Positions 63,301 to 64,000 of a stretch of 64,000 bases of DNA are shown in pieces. Below the pieces are notes generated by a model. It had not been told where the DNA came from and made no database searches. It saw only the letters and a program-made list of their open reading frames with translations. The DNA comes from Cardiocondyla obscurior. Its lineage: Eukaryota; Arthropoda; Insecta; Hymenoptera; Formicidae. The DNA lies in the NCBI RefSeq assembly GCF_019399895.1, contig NC_091866.1:1285501-1349500 (forward strand), written 5' to 3'. Position numbers and translations under genes: made by a program. Each line of letters begins with the position of its first letter. Positions within the stretch are counted from its first letter, which is position 1.

Positions 63301-63341
63301 TCGAAGCCGAGCCGCTCTTTGTAGTAAGCCTGGGTCGACAT
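151..63341 (-). CDS. shot: Short stop spectraplakin (MACF1/dystonin family), whole spliced coding span in the window
   Basis: This is a giant actin-microtubule cross-linker. Thirty-one minus-strand exons join with GT..AG borders and continuous phase to 8042 codons. Domain order in the longest form: N-terminal leader (aa 1-40), CH1 (about 41-148), CH2 (about 149-245), plakin domain with SH3 (about 250-1330), S/T-rich linker and plakin repeats (about 1331-4485), spectrin-repeat rod (about 4486-7825), variable linkers (7826-7869), EF-hand pair and start of GAS2 (7870-8042). The GAS2 remainder and the C-terminal tail lie beyond base 1. Family knowledge: Shot tethers microtubule plus ends to cortical actin in axons, tendon cells and the oocyte cortex. 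Skipping the two plakin-repeat exons keeps frame and gives 4887 in-window residues. Exon ends are my own splice reading and no cDNA was available. Confidence 0.93.
452..569 (-). CDS. shot: shot exon 30: EF-hand 1
   Basis: This 118-nt exon encodes FLKFMNHKKSRLTDLFRK and the first EF-hand loop DKNNDGLIPRED. Positions 1, 3 and 5 of the loop (D, N, D) and Gly6 are canonical, while position 12 is Asp rather than the usual Glu. It ends GIMNT plus A; the codon is completed by exon 31 to Lys. The acceptor is AATTACAG|TTC and the donor ACAA|GTACTT. Confidence 0.92.
691..862 (-). CDS. shot: shot exon 29: pre-EF-hand helix
   Basis: This 172-nt exon encodes KGAEPEFRSPRVKLLWDKWR, then HVWMLAWERQRRLQDKYNYI, ending FSWEDWRKR. 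It is the last helical segment before the EF-hands and is highly conserved between insect Shot and vertebrate MACF1/dystonin. The acceptor is CAAACAG|T and the donor AAACGG|GTAAGA. Confidence 0.92.
863..1303 (-). other. Intron 28/29
   Basis: This 441-bp AT-rich intron carries a 20-bp A run at about 1154-1173. No further element recognised. Confidence 0.8.
1304..1381 (-). CDS. shot: shot exon 28: 78-nt linker exon (LPHIGPRFPPKG)
   Basis: This 78-nt symmetric exon encodes RGSPGRDRTPDLTLPHIGPR and then FPPKG plus AG. The LPHIGPRFPPKG segment is conserved in spectraplakins just before the EF-hand module. The acceptor is CCTGTTTAG|C and the donor GGAAG|GTTCGT. Confidence 0.85.
1382..2006 (-). other. 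Intron 27/28
   Basis: This 625-bp very AT-rich intron contains only low-complexity ORFs. Nothing recognised. Confidence 0.8.
2007..2060 (-). CDS. shot: shot exon 27: 54-nt linker exon
   Basis: This 54-nt symmetric exon (phase 2/2) encodes KDLYQDNEHEQSQPRKQ, an acidic-to-basic linker between the rod and EF-hands. The acceptor is AATTTCAG|T and the donor CAAAG|GTGCGT. It can be skipped in frame, as can exon 28. The plus-strand ORF over it is a shadow. Confidence 0.8.
2061..2424 (-). other. Intron 26/27
   Basis: This 364-bp AT-rich intron shows nothing recognised. Confidence 0.8.
2425..2672 (-). CDS. shot: shot exon 26: last spectrin repeat of the rod
   Basis: This 248-nt exon reads DLDNLLEELLAWLDGLENTL then REFMENTSRRQNEVDRVCKA. 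It ends SKVRSPAP plus AC. Two donors overlap (CCTAC|GTACGT and CCTACGTAC|GTATTT); only the first keeps phase with exon 27. The acceptor is TTTTGTAG|GAT. Confidence 0.91.
2751..4875 (-). CDS. shot: shot exon 25: long spectrin-repeat exon
   Basis: This 2125-nt exon encodes about 708 residues, six to seven repeats. It starts (R)QAAELTERTSSEQAAAIKEP and includes FQHALDELLVWIEKTDRTLD, EIQDLLSWLSDVDNM and AIQALLEWLSKTEKYL. It ends ENHMQGLQ at CTACAG|GTTTCT. The acceptor is CGTATTTAG|G. The first 31 bases and the acceptor are duplicated upstream in the intron at 5313-5345. Confidence 0.95.
4954..5123. mobile_element. Palindromic MITE-like element, copy 1
   Basis: About 170 bp whose ends are imperfect inverted repeats. 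The left end reads TATACAGAATATTTGAAATA, and the reverse complement of the right end reads TATACAGGGCGTTTGACATA. Inner arms also pair (GATAATGAGAATACAAGAC against GACAATGAGAATAAAAGAC), so nearly the whole element folds back. There is no coding capacity. This fits a non-autonomous DNA transposon; family not assigned. Confidence 0.7.
5367..5390. repeat. (TTAA)6 microsatellite
   Basis: Six perfect TTAA units follow an A run in copy 2 of the duplication. Copy 1 has a shorter, diverged A/T tract at this place. Confidence 0.9.
5421..5592. mobile_element. Palindromic MITE-like element, copy 2
   Basis: The same fold-back element as at 4954-5123, carried along by the tandem duplication rather than inserted independently, because the flanking sequence is duplicated too. 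The ends read TATACAAAATATTTGACATA and, reverse-complemented on the right, TATACAGGGCGTTTTACATA. Confidence 0.7.
5782..6187 (-). other. Remainder of intron 24/25
   Basis: Unduplicated, AT-rich part of the 1312-bp intron, ending at the GTAAAA donor of exon 24. Nothing recognised. Confidence 0.75.
6188..9009 (-). CDS. shot: shot exon 24: long spectrin-repeat exon
   Basis: This 2822-nt exon encodes about 940 residues, roughly eight or nine spectrin repeats. It starts LNERDRRLDVGLLQSGKFQE and shows Trp signatures such as ALDGLAKWLTDTEEM, YQDLQAWMENMEIRL, DIDDLLDWFREVDNQ and HAGLVSWLEEAEQQV. An Ala/Pro/Gln-rich patch (GQAPPAAQPAAIQQQQ) lies near the 3' end. It ends VEALN plus AG at AACAG|GTAAAA, completed by exon 25 to Arg. 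Confidence 0.95.
9128..9949 (-). CDS. shot: shot exon 23: spectrin-repeat rod
   Basis: This 822-nt phase-0/0 exon begins NLREETTSLKKPLQCVRQQA and contains GDLENRGERLVDYGFAADAV and LQEFYQLHADVMEGINDANE. It ends NERWNDLKDR at AGG|GTAAGA. The acceptor is ATGTTTAG|AAT. Confidence 0.93.
10065..10234 (-). CDS. shot: shot exon 22: spectrin-repeat rod
   Basis: This 170-nt exon starts with two bases completing Asp, then LLSRTQSLEDTARHLMDFNE and NLRDLQHSLQRCEDKLASHD. It ends KLLDRIK at AAAG|GTAATA. The acceptor is TTCTTGCAG|AT. Confidence 0.91.
10322..10799 (-). CDS. shot: shot exon 21: spectrin-repeat rod
   Basis: This 478-nt exon begins PIYRNVMGKEHEVIMLLNKG and includes YYKAQDVFLPWLRQAEDKLD. It ends TRWDKLNN plus one base (AATG|GTACGT). 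The acceptor is TTTTTAG|CCT. Confidence 0.92.
10889..11932 (-). CDS. shot: shot exon 20: spectrin-repeat rod
   Basis: This 1044-nt phase-0/0 exon begins IQRQLPKESMPATKDDADKT and runs through DTYEGLNSWLGAKERMLSAL and CSRTLGWLADELGNMSEKLL. It ends EILQQQLDHHE. The acceptor is TTCGGCAG|ATT and the donor CACGAG|GTATAT. Confidence 0.93.
12029..12318 (-). CDS. shot: shot exon 19: S/P-rich interruption of the rod
   Basis: This 290-nt exon begins VLRMSQDGRSPSPTKSYAVQ and SPVSPGGSSGFSSRRSSQDG, then returns to helix (QLSEINHRYGLLGVRLSDRQ). With the end of exon 18 it gives three S-P-T-(R/K) motifs in a basic, probably unstructured loop between spectrin repeats, a likely proline-directed phosphorylation site or microtubule-contact segment (inference). 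The acceptor is TTTTGTAG|TA and the donor GATAAG|GTAATT. Confidence 0.88.
12429..12483. mobile_element. Short relative of the palindromic MITE
   Basis: A 55-bp segment in the small intron 18/19 with inverted ends (TATACAGAATGTCCGAC against TATAGAAGGTGTCTGAC). Its right end TTATGTCAGACACCTTCTATA minus its last base closely matches the right end of the 170-bp element. Probably a solo end pair or an internally deleted copy. Confidence 0.5.
12579..13432 (-). CDS. shot: shot exon 18: spectrin-repeat rod, ending in a basic S/P linker
   Basis: This 854-nt exon opens SLQRPASLQKERLEEQQREQ and contains repeats such as LRDVAKFENWYAHIMEILDS and LRDQVLDWLTRTENKVQGLE. Its end turns into a Ser-Pro-Arg-rich stretch, GESPTRRRGSASPTKRP, that continues in exon 19. 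The acceptor is CGTACAG|A and the donor CCAG|GTATTA (phase 1). Confidence 0.92.
13530..14324 (-). CDS. shot: shot exon 17: spectrin-repeat rod
   Basis: This 795-nt exon begins NELTTFSIWLDKARSILEDK and ends DSLVAWLNNVESQF. The Trp-containing helix starts (FSIWLDKA, LDKARAWLRDVE, LVAWLNNVE) mark successive spectrin repeats. The acceptor is TTTACAG|G and the donor TTTAA|GTAAGT. Confidence 0.92.
14523..14746 (-). CDS. shot: shot exon 16: spectrin-repeat rod
   Basis: This 224-nt exon runs from EIKEDLESHSRPVLSCLDQI through KTRFDKALDRTDKLVKRLLG to ARDELTKF plus two bases. The acceptor is TTCACAG|GAA and the donor TTCAA|GTTAGT. It is standard three-helix repeat sequence. Confidence 0.9.
14841..14987 (-). 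CDS. shot: shot exon 15: start of spectrin-repeat rod
   Basis: This 147-nt phase-0/0 exon encodes QAVEEKYKLCDETLSKLLQW, then ISEIEDKLADQDAVKEDIEE, ending QILIMK. It can follow exon 14 (...AAEAR) or exon 12 (...TSLQ) in frame and so marks the junction where the plakin-repeat cassette is included or skipped. The acceptor is ATTTTAG|CAA and the donor ATGAAA|GTAAGC. Confidence 0.9.
14988..17302 (-). other. Intron 14/15
   Basis: This 2315-bp AT-rich intron separates the plakin-repeat exon from the rod. It contains a T-run followed by CAG|GTATGA at 15508/15507 (see findings). No coding exon recognised; the ORF at 15138-15344 is low-complexity. Confidence 0.7.
17303..26651 (-). CDS. shot: shot exon 14: giant plakin (plectin)-repeat exon
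   Basis: This single 9349-nt exon has no stop over 3116 codons. After an S/T-rich start (YTSERHESTETTYSSEISKR) it repeats a roughly 38-39-residue plakin motif dozens of times, with signatures such as DPSTGELLTVGEAI, GLLDPKSGQLLDP and LEEAIKRGLITPDG. S/T-rich, poorly structured linkers interrupt it (around 24.9-24.2, 23.4-23.1 and 21.5-21.2 kb). In desmoplakin and plectin such repeats bind intermediate filaments. Insects lack cytoplasmic intermediate filaments, so the role here is open, although fly Shot has a comparable plakin-repeat isoform. The acceptor is ACCGTAG|A and the donor GCCAGG|GTAAGT. Confidence 0.94.
26779..26894 (-). CDS. shot: shot exon 13: S/T-rich linker before the plakin-repeat exon
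   Basis: This 116-nt exon encodes RVLQEQRPLRTFRTEFNIYE and then STTSEERYTSTTTHYTQS plus two bases (CA), completed by A of exon 14 to Gln. The acceptor is TTTCAG|CGTGTT and the donor TCGCA|GTGAGT. It runs phase 0 to 2, so it must be used together with exon 14 (1 base plus 3116 codons). The pair is a 9465-nt in-frame cassette. Confidence 0.88.
29040..29420. promoter_or_regulatory. CpG-rich cluster, possible internal promoter
   Basis: A dense CpG stretch inside an AT-rich intron upstream (in transcription) of exons 13-14. The minus strand has CGCAGTGAGAGAGCG and an ATG opening MSDHDDRAK before AAAG|GTACGG, but that phase does not fit exon 13. Evidence is compositional only. Confidence 0.2.
31204..31245 (-). 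CDS. Weak candidate alternative first coding exon (MSKRERESMPKHDE)
   Basis: An ATG in acceptable context (G at -3) opens 14 codons, MSKRERESMPKHDE, ending phase 0 at ACGAG|GTAATA. It lies upstream of exon 13, whose phase is compatible. It could start a short isoform lacking the CH and plakin domains. No core promoter is obvious, and a 14-codon frame can arise by chance. Confidence 0.2.
31603..31824 (-). CDS. shot: shot exon 12: end of plakin domain
   Basis: This 222-nt phase-0/0 exon encodes IYGQRLRAFKEQLEDICPSL, then NRRYTNLVNLLEERVKQLAQ, ending LHPEDTSLQ. The acceptor is CCCCTAG|ATT and the donor CTGCAG|GTAAGA. Its phase allows joining either to exon 13 (plakin-repeat form) or directly to exon 15 (rod form). 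Confidence 0.92.
31825..32941 (-). other. Intron 11/12
   Basis: This 1117-bp intron contains a 127-codon minus ORF (32489-32872) without protein-like character. Nothing else recognised. Confidence 0.7.
32942..33025 (-). CDS. shot: shot exon 11: plakin domain, small symmetric exon
   Basis: This 84-nt phase-0/0 exon encodes NLLSKVLDRTPAIEAVNLTG and then GRLIREGK. The acceptor is GCTTTAG|AAC and the donor GGGAAG|GTGAGA. It could be skipped without a frameshift. Confidence 0.9.
33113..34318 (-). CDS. shot: shot exon 10: SH3 domain and following plakin repeats
   Basis: This 1206-nt phase-0 exon opens MSIEKGEQCTLYDNSGRVKW RVKN, then VPGVCFALQPPDKEA, the SH3 core embedded in the plakin domain. In plakins it packs on the neighbouring spectrin repeat and lacks ordinary proline-motif binding. 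Further three-helix repeats follow, ending NEVDFVDESYGKLELENTK. The acceptor is CTTTGCAG|ATG and the donor ACAAAG|GTAACG. Confidence 0.94.
34396..34866 (-). CDS. shot: shot exon 9: plakin domain, first half of SH3
   Basis: This 471-nt phase-0 exon runs from SLMSDLEKREIQFSAVQDRG through AAQNQQFFKDIQQAEQWISK to LQVTCICTYKQVN. The last stretch is the first strand of the plakin SH3 fold, which is completed in exon 10. The acceptor is ATTTGCAG|TCT and the donor GTTAAT|GTAAGT. Confidence 0.93.
34867..35279 (-). other. Intron 8/9
   Basis: This 413-bp AT-rich intron holds the 13-bp tandem repeat at 35163-35201. Confidence 0.8.
35163..35201. repeat. 13-bp tandem repeat, three units
   Basis: Three perfect units of AATTTATGTATAC within intron 8/9. 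Confidence 0.9.
35280..35853 (-). CDS. shot: shot exon 8: plakin domain spectrin repeats
   Basis: This 574-nt exon begins VQKLHQRWVVLRSLLHRRLV and holds the helical repeats of the plakin domain: HFRALHDCIDWCKSKLKHLQ, then YSQHLSTLQKLYAELLAVSN. It ends WSDKNLNVQSIEQYYE. The acceptor is TTTCAG|AGTGCAG and the donor TACGAG|GTTAGT. Confidence 0.93.
35854..36297 (-). other. Intron 7/8
   Basis: This 444-bp intron shows nothing recognised. Confidence 0.8.
36298..36555 (-). CDS. shot: shot exon 7: plakin domain helices
   Basis: This 258-nt exon is a spectrin-like coiled segment, LERLQRLAEKVHREMKTTDN through DLLEQDIRSTETQIQNIF to APELHKR. The acceptor is TTTCACAG|A and the donor AAAAG|GTAAAG. The length is a multiple of three but the phase is 2/2. 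Confidence 0.92.
36632..37082 (-). CDS. shot: shot exon 6: end of CH2 and start of plakin domain
   Basis: This 451-nt exon completes CH2 with the family-conserved DVDTPEPDEKSLITYISSLY and continues into the first spectrin-type helices of the plakin domain (SAEYRELASSLHLWIREKMV, then DLQKYFEAVGEVDMEAELHI). The acceptor is CTGCACAG|AT and the donor AAACG|GTAAGC, leaving two bases completed by exon 7 to Arg. Confidence 0.94.
37083..37790 (-). other. Intron 5/6
   Basis: This 708-bp intron contains a CTTGCAG|GTATCT motif near 37380, but any exon there meets an in-frame stop. Nothing supported. Confidence 0.7.
37791..38070 (-). CDS. shot: shot exon 5: CH2 domain
   Basis: This 280-nt exon encodes ISDIVVGQEPNVTAREALLR and then WARRSTARYPGVRVTDFTSS with the CH2 signature WRDGLAFSALLHRNRPDLVD. 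It ends ...TRLLDPE plus one base (GAAG|GTAACG). The acceptor is a T-run then TAG|ATATCG. CH2 tunes actin binding and dimer geometry. It would also be the first common domain of the CH2-only isoform predicted from 45.5 kb. Confidence 0.95.
40301..40518 (-). CDS. shot: Candidate alternative N-terminal exon (KRIVTRIVRKTTTLTRGEER)
   Basis: This is a 218-nt open block between acceptor CTGCTTAG|GT and donor GTGCGG|GTAAGC. It starts with two bases of a codon and ends in phase 0, so it fits both the phase-1 exon at 45483 and CH2 exon 5 (phase 0). The peptide runs SSIESTKTSRRGENGTKR, then IVTRIVRKTTTLTRGEERSV, then a basic S/T-rich tail ending AKTVR. Codon-like regularity (TRIVRKTTTLTRGEE) argues for real protein. 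There is no internal ATG, hence the need for an upstream exon. The plus-strand ORF over the same bases looks like its shadow. Confidence 0.55.
42180..42660. promoter_or_regulatory. CpG-rich region, possible alternative promoter
   Basis: This is the most CpG-dense block of the intron and lies upstream of the exon at 40518. The minus strand carries a UTR-like C/T-rich run (CATCATCCTCGTCTTCGTTC), and the plus strand a donor-like CGCACAG|GTGAGA near 42565. The strand of any transcript cannot be decided from sequence. Confidence 0.2.
45483..45531 (-). CDS. shot: Candidate alternative first coding exon (MTLLRMTSPARSHTRV)
   Basis: A true ATG at 45531-45529 opens a 16-codon frame ending in phase 1 at a consensus donor GGGTCC|GTAAGTACAG. 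The phase is exactly what the exon at 40518 needs (C plus GT makes Arg). Together they give an N-terminus leading into CH2 without CH1. Some fly shot transcripts are known to carry only CH2 (shot-C type), and this location inside the CH1-CH2 intron is where such a start is expected. The 5' UTR and promoter are not resolved. Confidence 0.45.
47642..47656 (-). CDS. shot: Candidate 15-nt microexon SWRRK between CH1 and CH2
   Basis: A 15-base block lies between a strong acceptor (TTTTCTTCTTTTCTTTTGCG then CCGCAG) and a consensus donor (CAAG|GTAAGTTG). It is phase 0 to 0 with no stop. It would add Ser-Trp-Arg-Arg-Lys between ...TIILHFQ and ISDIVVG, that is in the hinge between the two CH domains. 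The splice signals are among the strongest in the intron. Function unknown; a basic insert there could alter CH1-CH2 opening and actin affinity (inference). Confidence 0.55.
50219..50389 (-). CDS. shot: shot exon 4: end of CH1
   Basis: This 171-nt phase-0 exon reads PRERGRMRFHMLQNVQMALD and continues through the invariant DGNPKLTLGLIWTIILHFQ that closes CH1. The acceptor is TTTTCCAG|CCGCGG and the donor TTCCAG|GTAAGT. It joins CH2 at 38070 across a 12.1-kb intron, possibly through the SWRRK microexon at 47642. Confidence 0.94.
50390..50711 (-). other. Intron 3/4
   Basis: This 322-bp intron sits at the position corresponding to plectin exon 3-alpha. I searched it and found no acceptor-donor pair enclosing an in-frame microexon. 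Confidence 0.7.
50712..50801 (-). CDS. shot: shot exon 3: CH1 core (GDLFEDLRDGHNLISLLEVL)
   Basis: This 90-nt phase-0 exon encodes ASRHVGDLFEDLRDGHNLIS and then LLEVLSGEHL, the conserved central helix of CH1 and part of the first actin-binding surface. The acceptor is TTGTTGCAG|GCGAGC and the donor CACCTT|GTGAGT. Confidence 0.94.
51698..51757 (-). CDS. Weak candidate 60-nt cassette exon in CH1
   Basis: Acceptor CTTTTTCAG|ACTTAC and consensus donor CTACC|GTAAGT enclose 60 bases, open in the phase-0 frame: TYTCLHVCVLVNNQPCCSPT. The Cys/His-rich peptide does not resemble CH sequence, so despite good splice signals this may be a decoy. Confidence 0.25.
53627..53644 (-). CDS. shot: Candidate 18-nt microexon HWKYVK inside CH1 (plectin exon 2-alpha position)
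   Basis: An 18-base block, in frame and phase 0 to 0, sits behind a T-rich acceptor ending TTCGTGCAG and before a good donor AAG|GTATGT. It would insert HWKYVK between HLKK (exon 2) and ASRHVGDL (exon 3). From memory, vertebrate plectin has a five-residue alternative exon (2-alpha) at precisely this junction that also starts His-Trp. That positional and sequence match makes a chance splice pair unlikely. Not verified by transcript. Confidence 0.6.
54588..54854 (+). CDS. Unrecognised small plus-strand ORF nested in shot intron
   Basis: This 88-codon ORF begins with ATG (weak context, T at -3) and ends at TGA. The first half is Pro/Arg-rich (NSAPLSPQELRRDHKMLLRP) and the end is a charged amphipathic helix (DFEYLEKQLLMNAQLGEIIS then AELARREA). 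The composition looks more like protein than the shadows around it. An in-frame stop sits 21 bp before the ATG, so any upstream part would have to come by splicing. I do not recognise the family, and I see no polyA signal close downstream. It could be a nested gene, the last exon of one, or a retrocopy fragment. Confidence 0.4.
   Translation: MVPPVSRNWPARDFEPPMNSAPLSPQELRRDHKMLLRPPRRTSQAKTDSTTNISGRDVVNDFEYLEKQLLMNAQLGEIISAELARREA
54889..54915 (-). CDS. Weak candidate 27-nt microexon in CH1
   Basis: Acceptor GTCTCTCTTAG and donor GTCAAG|GTATCA enclose 27 open bases (CNKYDCRVK) at the same CH1 junction as HWKYVK. The donor is mediocre, and no known counterpart exists. Confidence 0.2.
57708..57742. 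other. G/C hairpin
   Basis: A short inverted repeat, a C6 arm and a G6 arm with flanking A/T pairing (TACCCCCC ... CGGGGGGTG), around a loop of about 18 bases. Function unknown. Confidence 0.5.
58098..58159 (-). CDS. shot: shot exon 2: start of CH1 (ERDAIQKKTFTKWVNKHLKK)
   Basis: This 62-nt exon encodes the first helix of the first calponin-homology domain, with the near-invariant KKTFTKWVNKHL signature of spectrin-superfamily actin-binding domains. The acceptor is TTCGCAG|AC and the donor AAAAAG|GTGAGA, so it leaves in phase 0. Introns of 5.1 kb (upstream) and 7.3 kb (downstream) flank it. The downstream intron holds the candidate microexons described separately. Confidence 0.93.
58733..58756. 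repeat. (GCGA)6 microsatellite
   Basis: Six perfect GCGA units, preceded by imperfect GGTA-type repeats (58701-58730). Confidence 0.95.
61718..61900 (-). promoter_or_regulatory. Candidate internal promoter and noncoding first exon
   Basis: A CpG-rich block ends on the minus strand at a consensus donor CTCCACG|GTGAGC (61718/61717). A perfect palindromic cAMP-response-type element TGACGTCA sits at 61877-61884, with a second half site CACGTCA just beside it. No ATG lies in the frame that would join exon 2, so any transcript here would have a noncoding first exon. Confidence 0.3.
63221..63341 (-). CDS. shot: shot exon 1: alternative leader MSTQAYYKERLGFDP...
   Basis: This is the first coding exon of the full actin-binding isoform. 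The ATG at 63341-63339 begins MSTQAYYKERLGFDPADT and the exon ends in ...SLSKFK plus one base (AAAG|GTCAGA). It joins the CH1 exon at 58159 to restore GAC (Asp). The peptide resembles the leader of fly Shot isoform A (MS..YYK.RLGFDPAD...), which is why I chose this start. The context is good (A at -3). A second in-frame ATG lies 21 codons upstream at 63404-63402 (MNVETCTLYF...) and could extend the protein if the mRNA includes it. Confidence 0.85.
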
Positions 63342-63667
63342 CCTGTCCTTCTCCGGGCCCCGGGCCGTCCCAGCGAAGTAGAGGGTGCAGGTTTCAACGT
63401 TCATGCCCCGGCTCACGCGCGAACTATCATGACACACTTCACGACACGGAGAACGCGGAACCGACACCGTTTCTCTCCGCCGCCCTGACAACAGAGCCGG
63501 CGGCTGGGCTTGATTAGTTTTGCTTATTCCGCGTTTAAATTGCGTTCACCATTCGACGTTCGTGTTCGTAGAAATCAGCGCTGTATCTTGAAACGTACCG
63601 AAATACGGTTACTGACCGGCACGTTATGCCTCACATTTTCATGAGTTTTCTCTCCTCGAGGCTCACC
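63342..63667 (-). other. shot: 5' leader of exon 1
   Basis: Sequence immediately upstream of the ATG. It contains the in-frame upstream ATG (63404) and a short upstream ORF start (ATGATAG near 63430). A donor-like CGAGCG|GTGAGC at 63667/63666 and an acceptor-like CTGTTGTCAG near 63489 suggest a small 5' UTR intron (inference). Confidence 0.35.
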
Positions 63668-63899
63668 GCTCGAGCCGAAGAAGCTCCCGGCCCTTCAGTT
63701 CGGTCGTTCGTTGAATAATCTCGCGTTCCTTCTCGTTTTTACTGTCTCGTTCAACAGCGCGGCGGAATGCACGACGCGCGAGCAGCACCGTGGGTATTCG
63801 TCGATTATTCGTCGCTGTTTACCACGACGTGCACCGGCTTCGGCTGGAACGCGATCGGTTTTCTCGGACCCTCCCGTCGTTCGAGGAATCGGCCAAGGA

Positions 63900-63965
63900 T
63901 TCCCTCACCTTCGGATTCCAGTCTGCCGCGCGGCGTATGCAAATGCGAGTCGCTTTATATCGCCC
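63900..63965 (-). promoter_or_regulatory. Candidate core promoter of exon 1 transcript
   Basis: On the minus strand a TATA-like GATATAAAG (around 63953-63961) is followed within about 15 bp by an octamer ATTTGCAT, a POU-factor motif. It lies about 600 bp upstream of the start codon. Motif-based only. Confidence 0.3.
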
Positions 63966-64000
63966 CCTCTTATAGGATATGGCACTTCGTGAATTCTCGA

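Noticed and set aside
1..64000. rRNA, tRNA, CRISPR or bacterial operon features
   Set aside because: No cloverleaf, rRNA-like or direct-repeat/spacer pattern was seen. The window is a eukaryotic split gene.

Overview
The window is almost entirely one very large, intron-rich gene on the minus strand: the insect spectraplakin short stop (shot; orthologue of vertebrate MACF1 and dystonin). Animal-type introns, one split giant gene, AT-rich short introns next to long CpG-containing 5' introns, and protein sequence close to insect Shot all point to an insect. I infer a hymenopteran, perhaps an ant, from overall character only.

Transcription runs from right to left. I could join 31 coding exons with GT..AG borders and matching phase throughout. 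They give 24126 nt, or 8042 codons, and the gene continues off the left edge inside the GAS2 domain. Right to left: a first coding exon (63341-63221, MSTQAYYKERLGFDP); two calponin-homology domains forming the actin-binding module (58159-36.9 kb); the plakin domain with an embedded SH3 (37.1-31.6 kb); a serine/threonine-rich exon plus one uninterrupted 9349-nt exon of plakin (plectin) repeats (26.9-17.3 kb); a spectrin-repeat rod of about 30 repeats (15.0-2.4 kb); small variable linker exons (2.06-1.30 kb); two EF-hands and the first part of the GAS2 microtubule-binding domain (862-151).

The product links actin (N-terminal CH pair) to microtubules (C-terminal EF-GAS2) across a long rod. Exon phases suggest modular isoforms. 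The 116-nt and 9349-nt exons together form an in-frame cassette of 9465 nt, so the plakin-repeat region can be removed as a unit, giving about 4887 in-window residues.

The long 5' introns (50.8-58.1, 38.1-50.2, 58.2-63.2 and 26.9-31.6 kb) hold what look like undescribed alternative exons. They include an 18-nt microexon (HWKYVK) placed exactly where vertebrate plectin has its five-residue exon 2-alpha, a 15-nt microexon (SWRRK) between CH1 and CH2, and a two-exon alternative N-terminus (45531-45483 plus 40518-40301) that would give an isoform with only CH2. Intron 4876-6187 carries a tandem duplication of about 468 bp that copied a splice acceptor and 31 bp of exon together with a palindromic MITE. 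The only other possible gene is an 88-codon plus-strand ORF at 54588-54854. I saw no rRNA, tRNA or CRISPR array.
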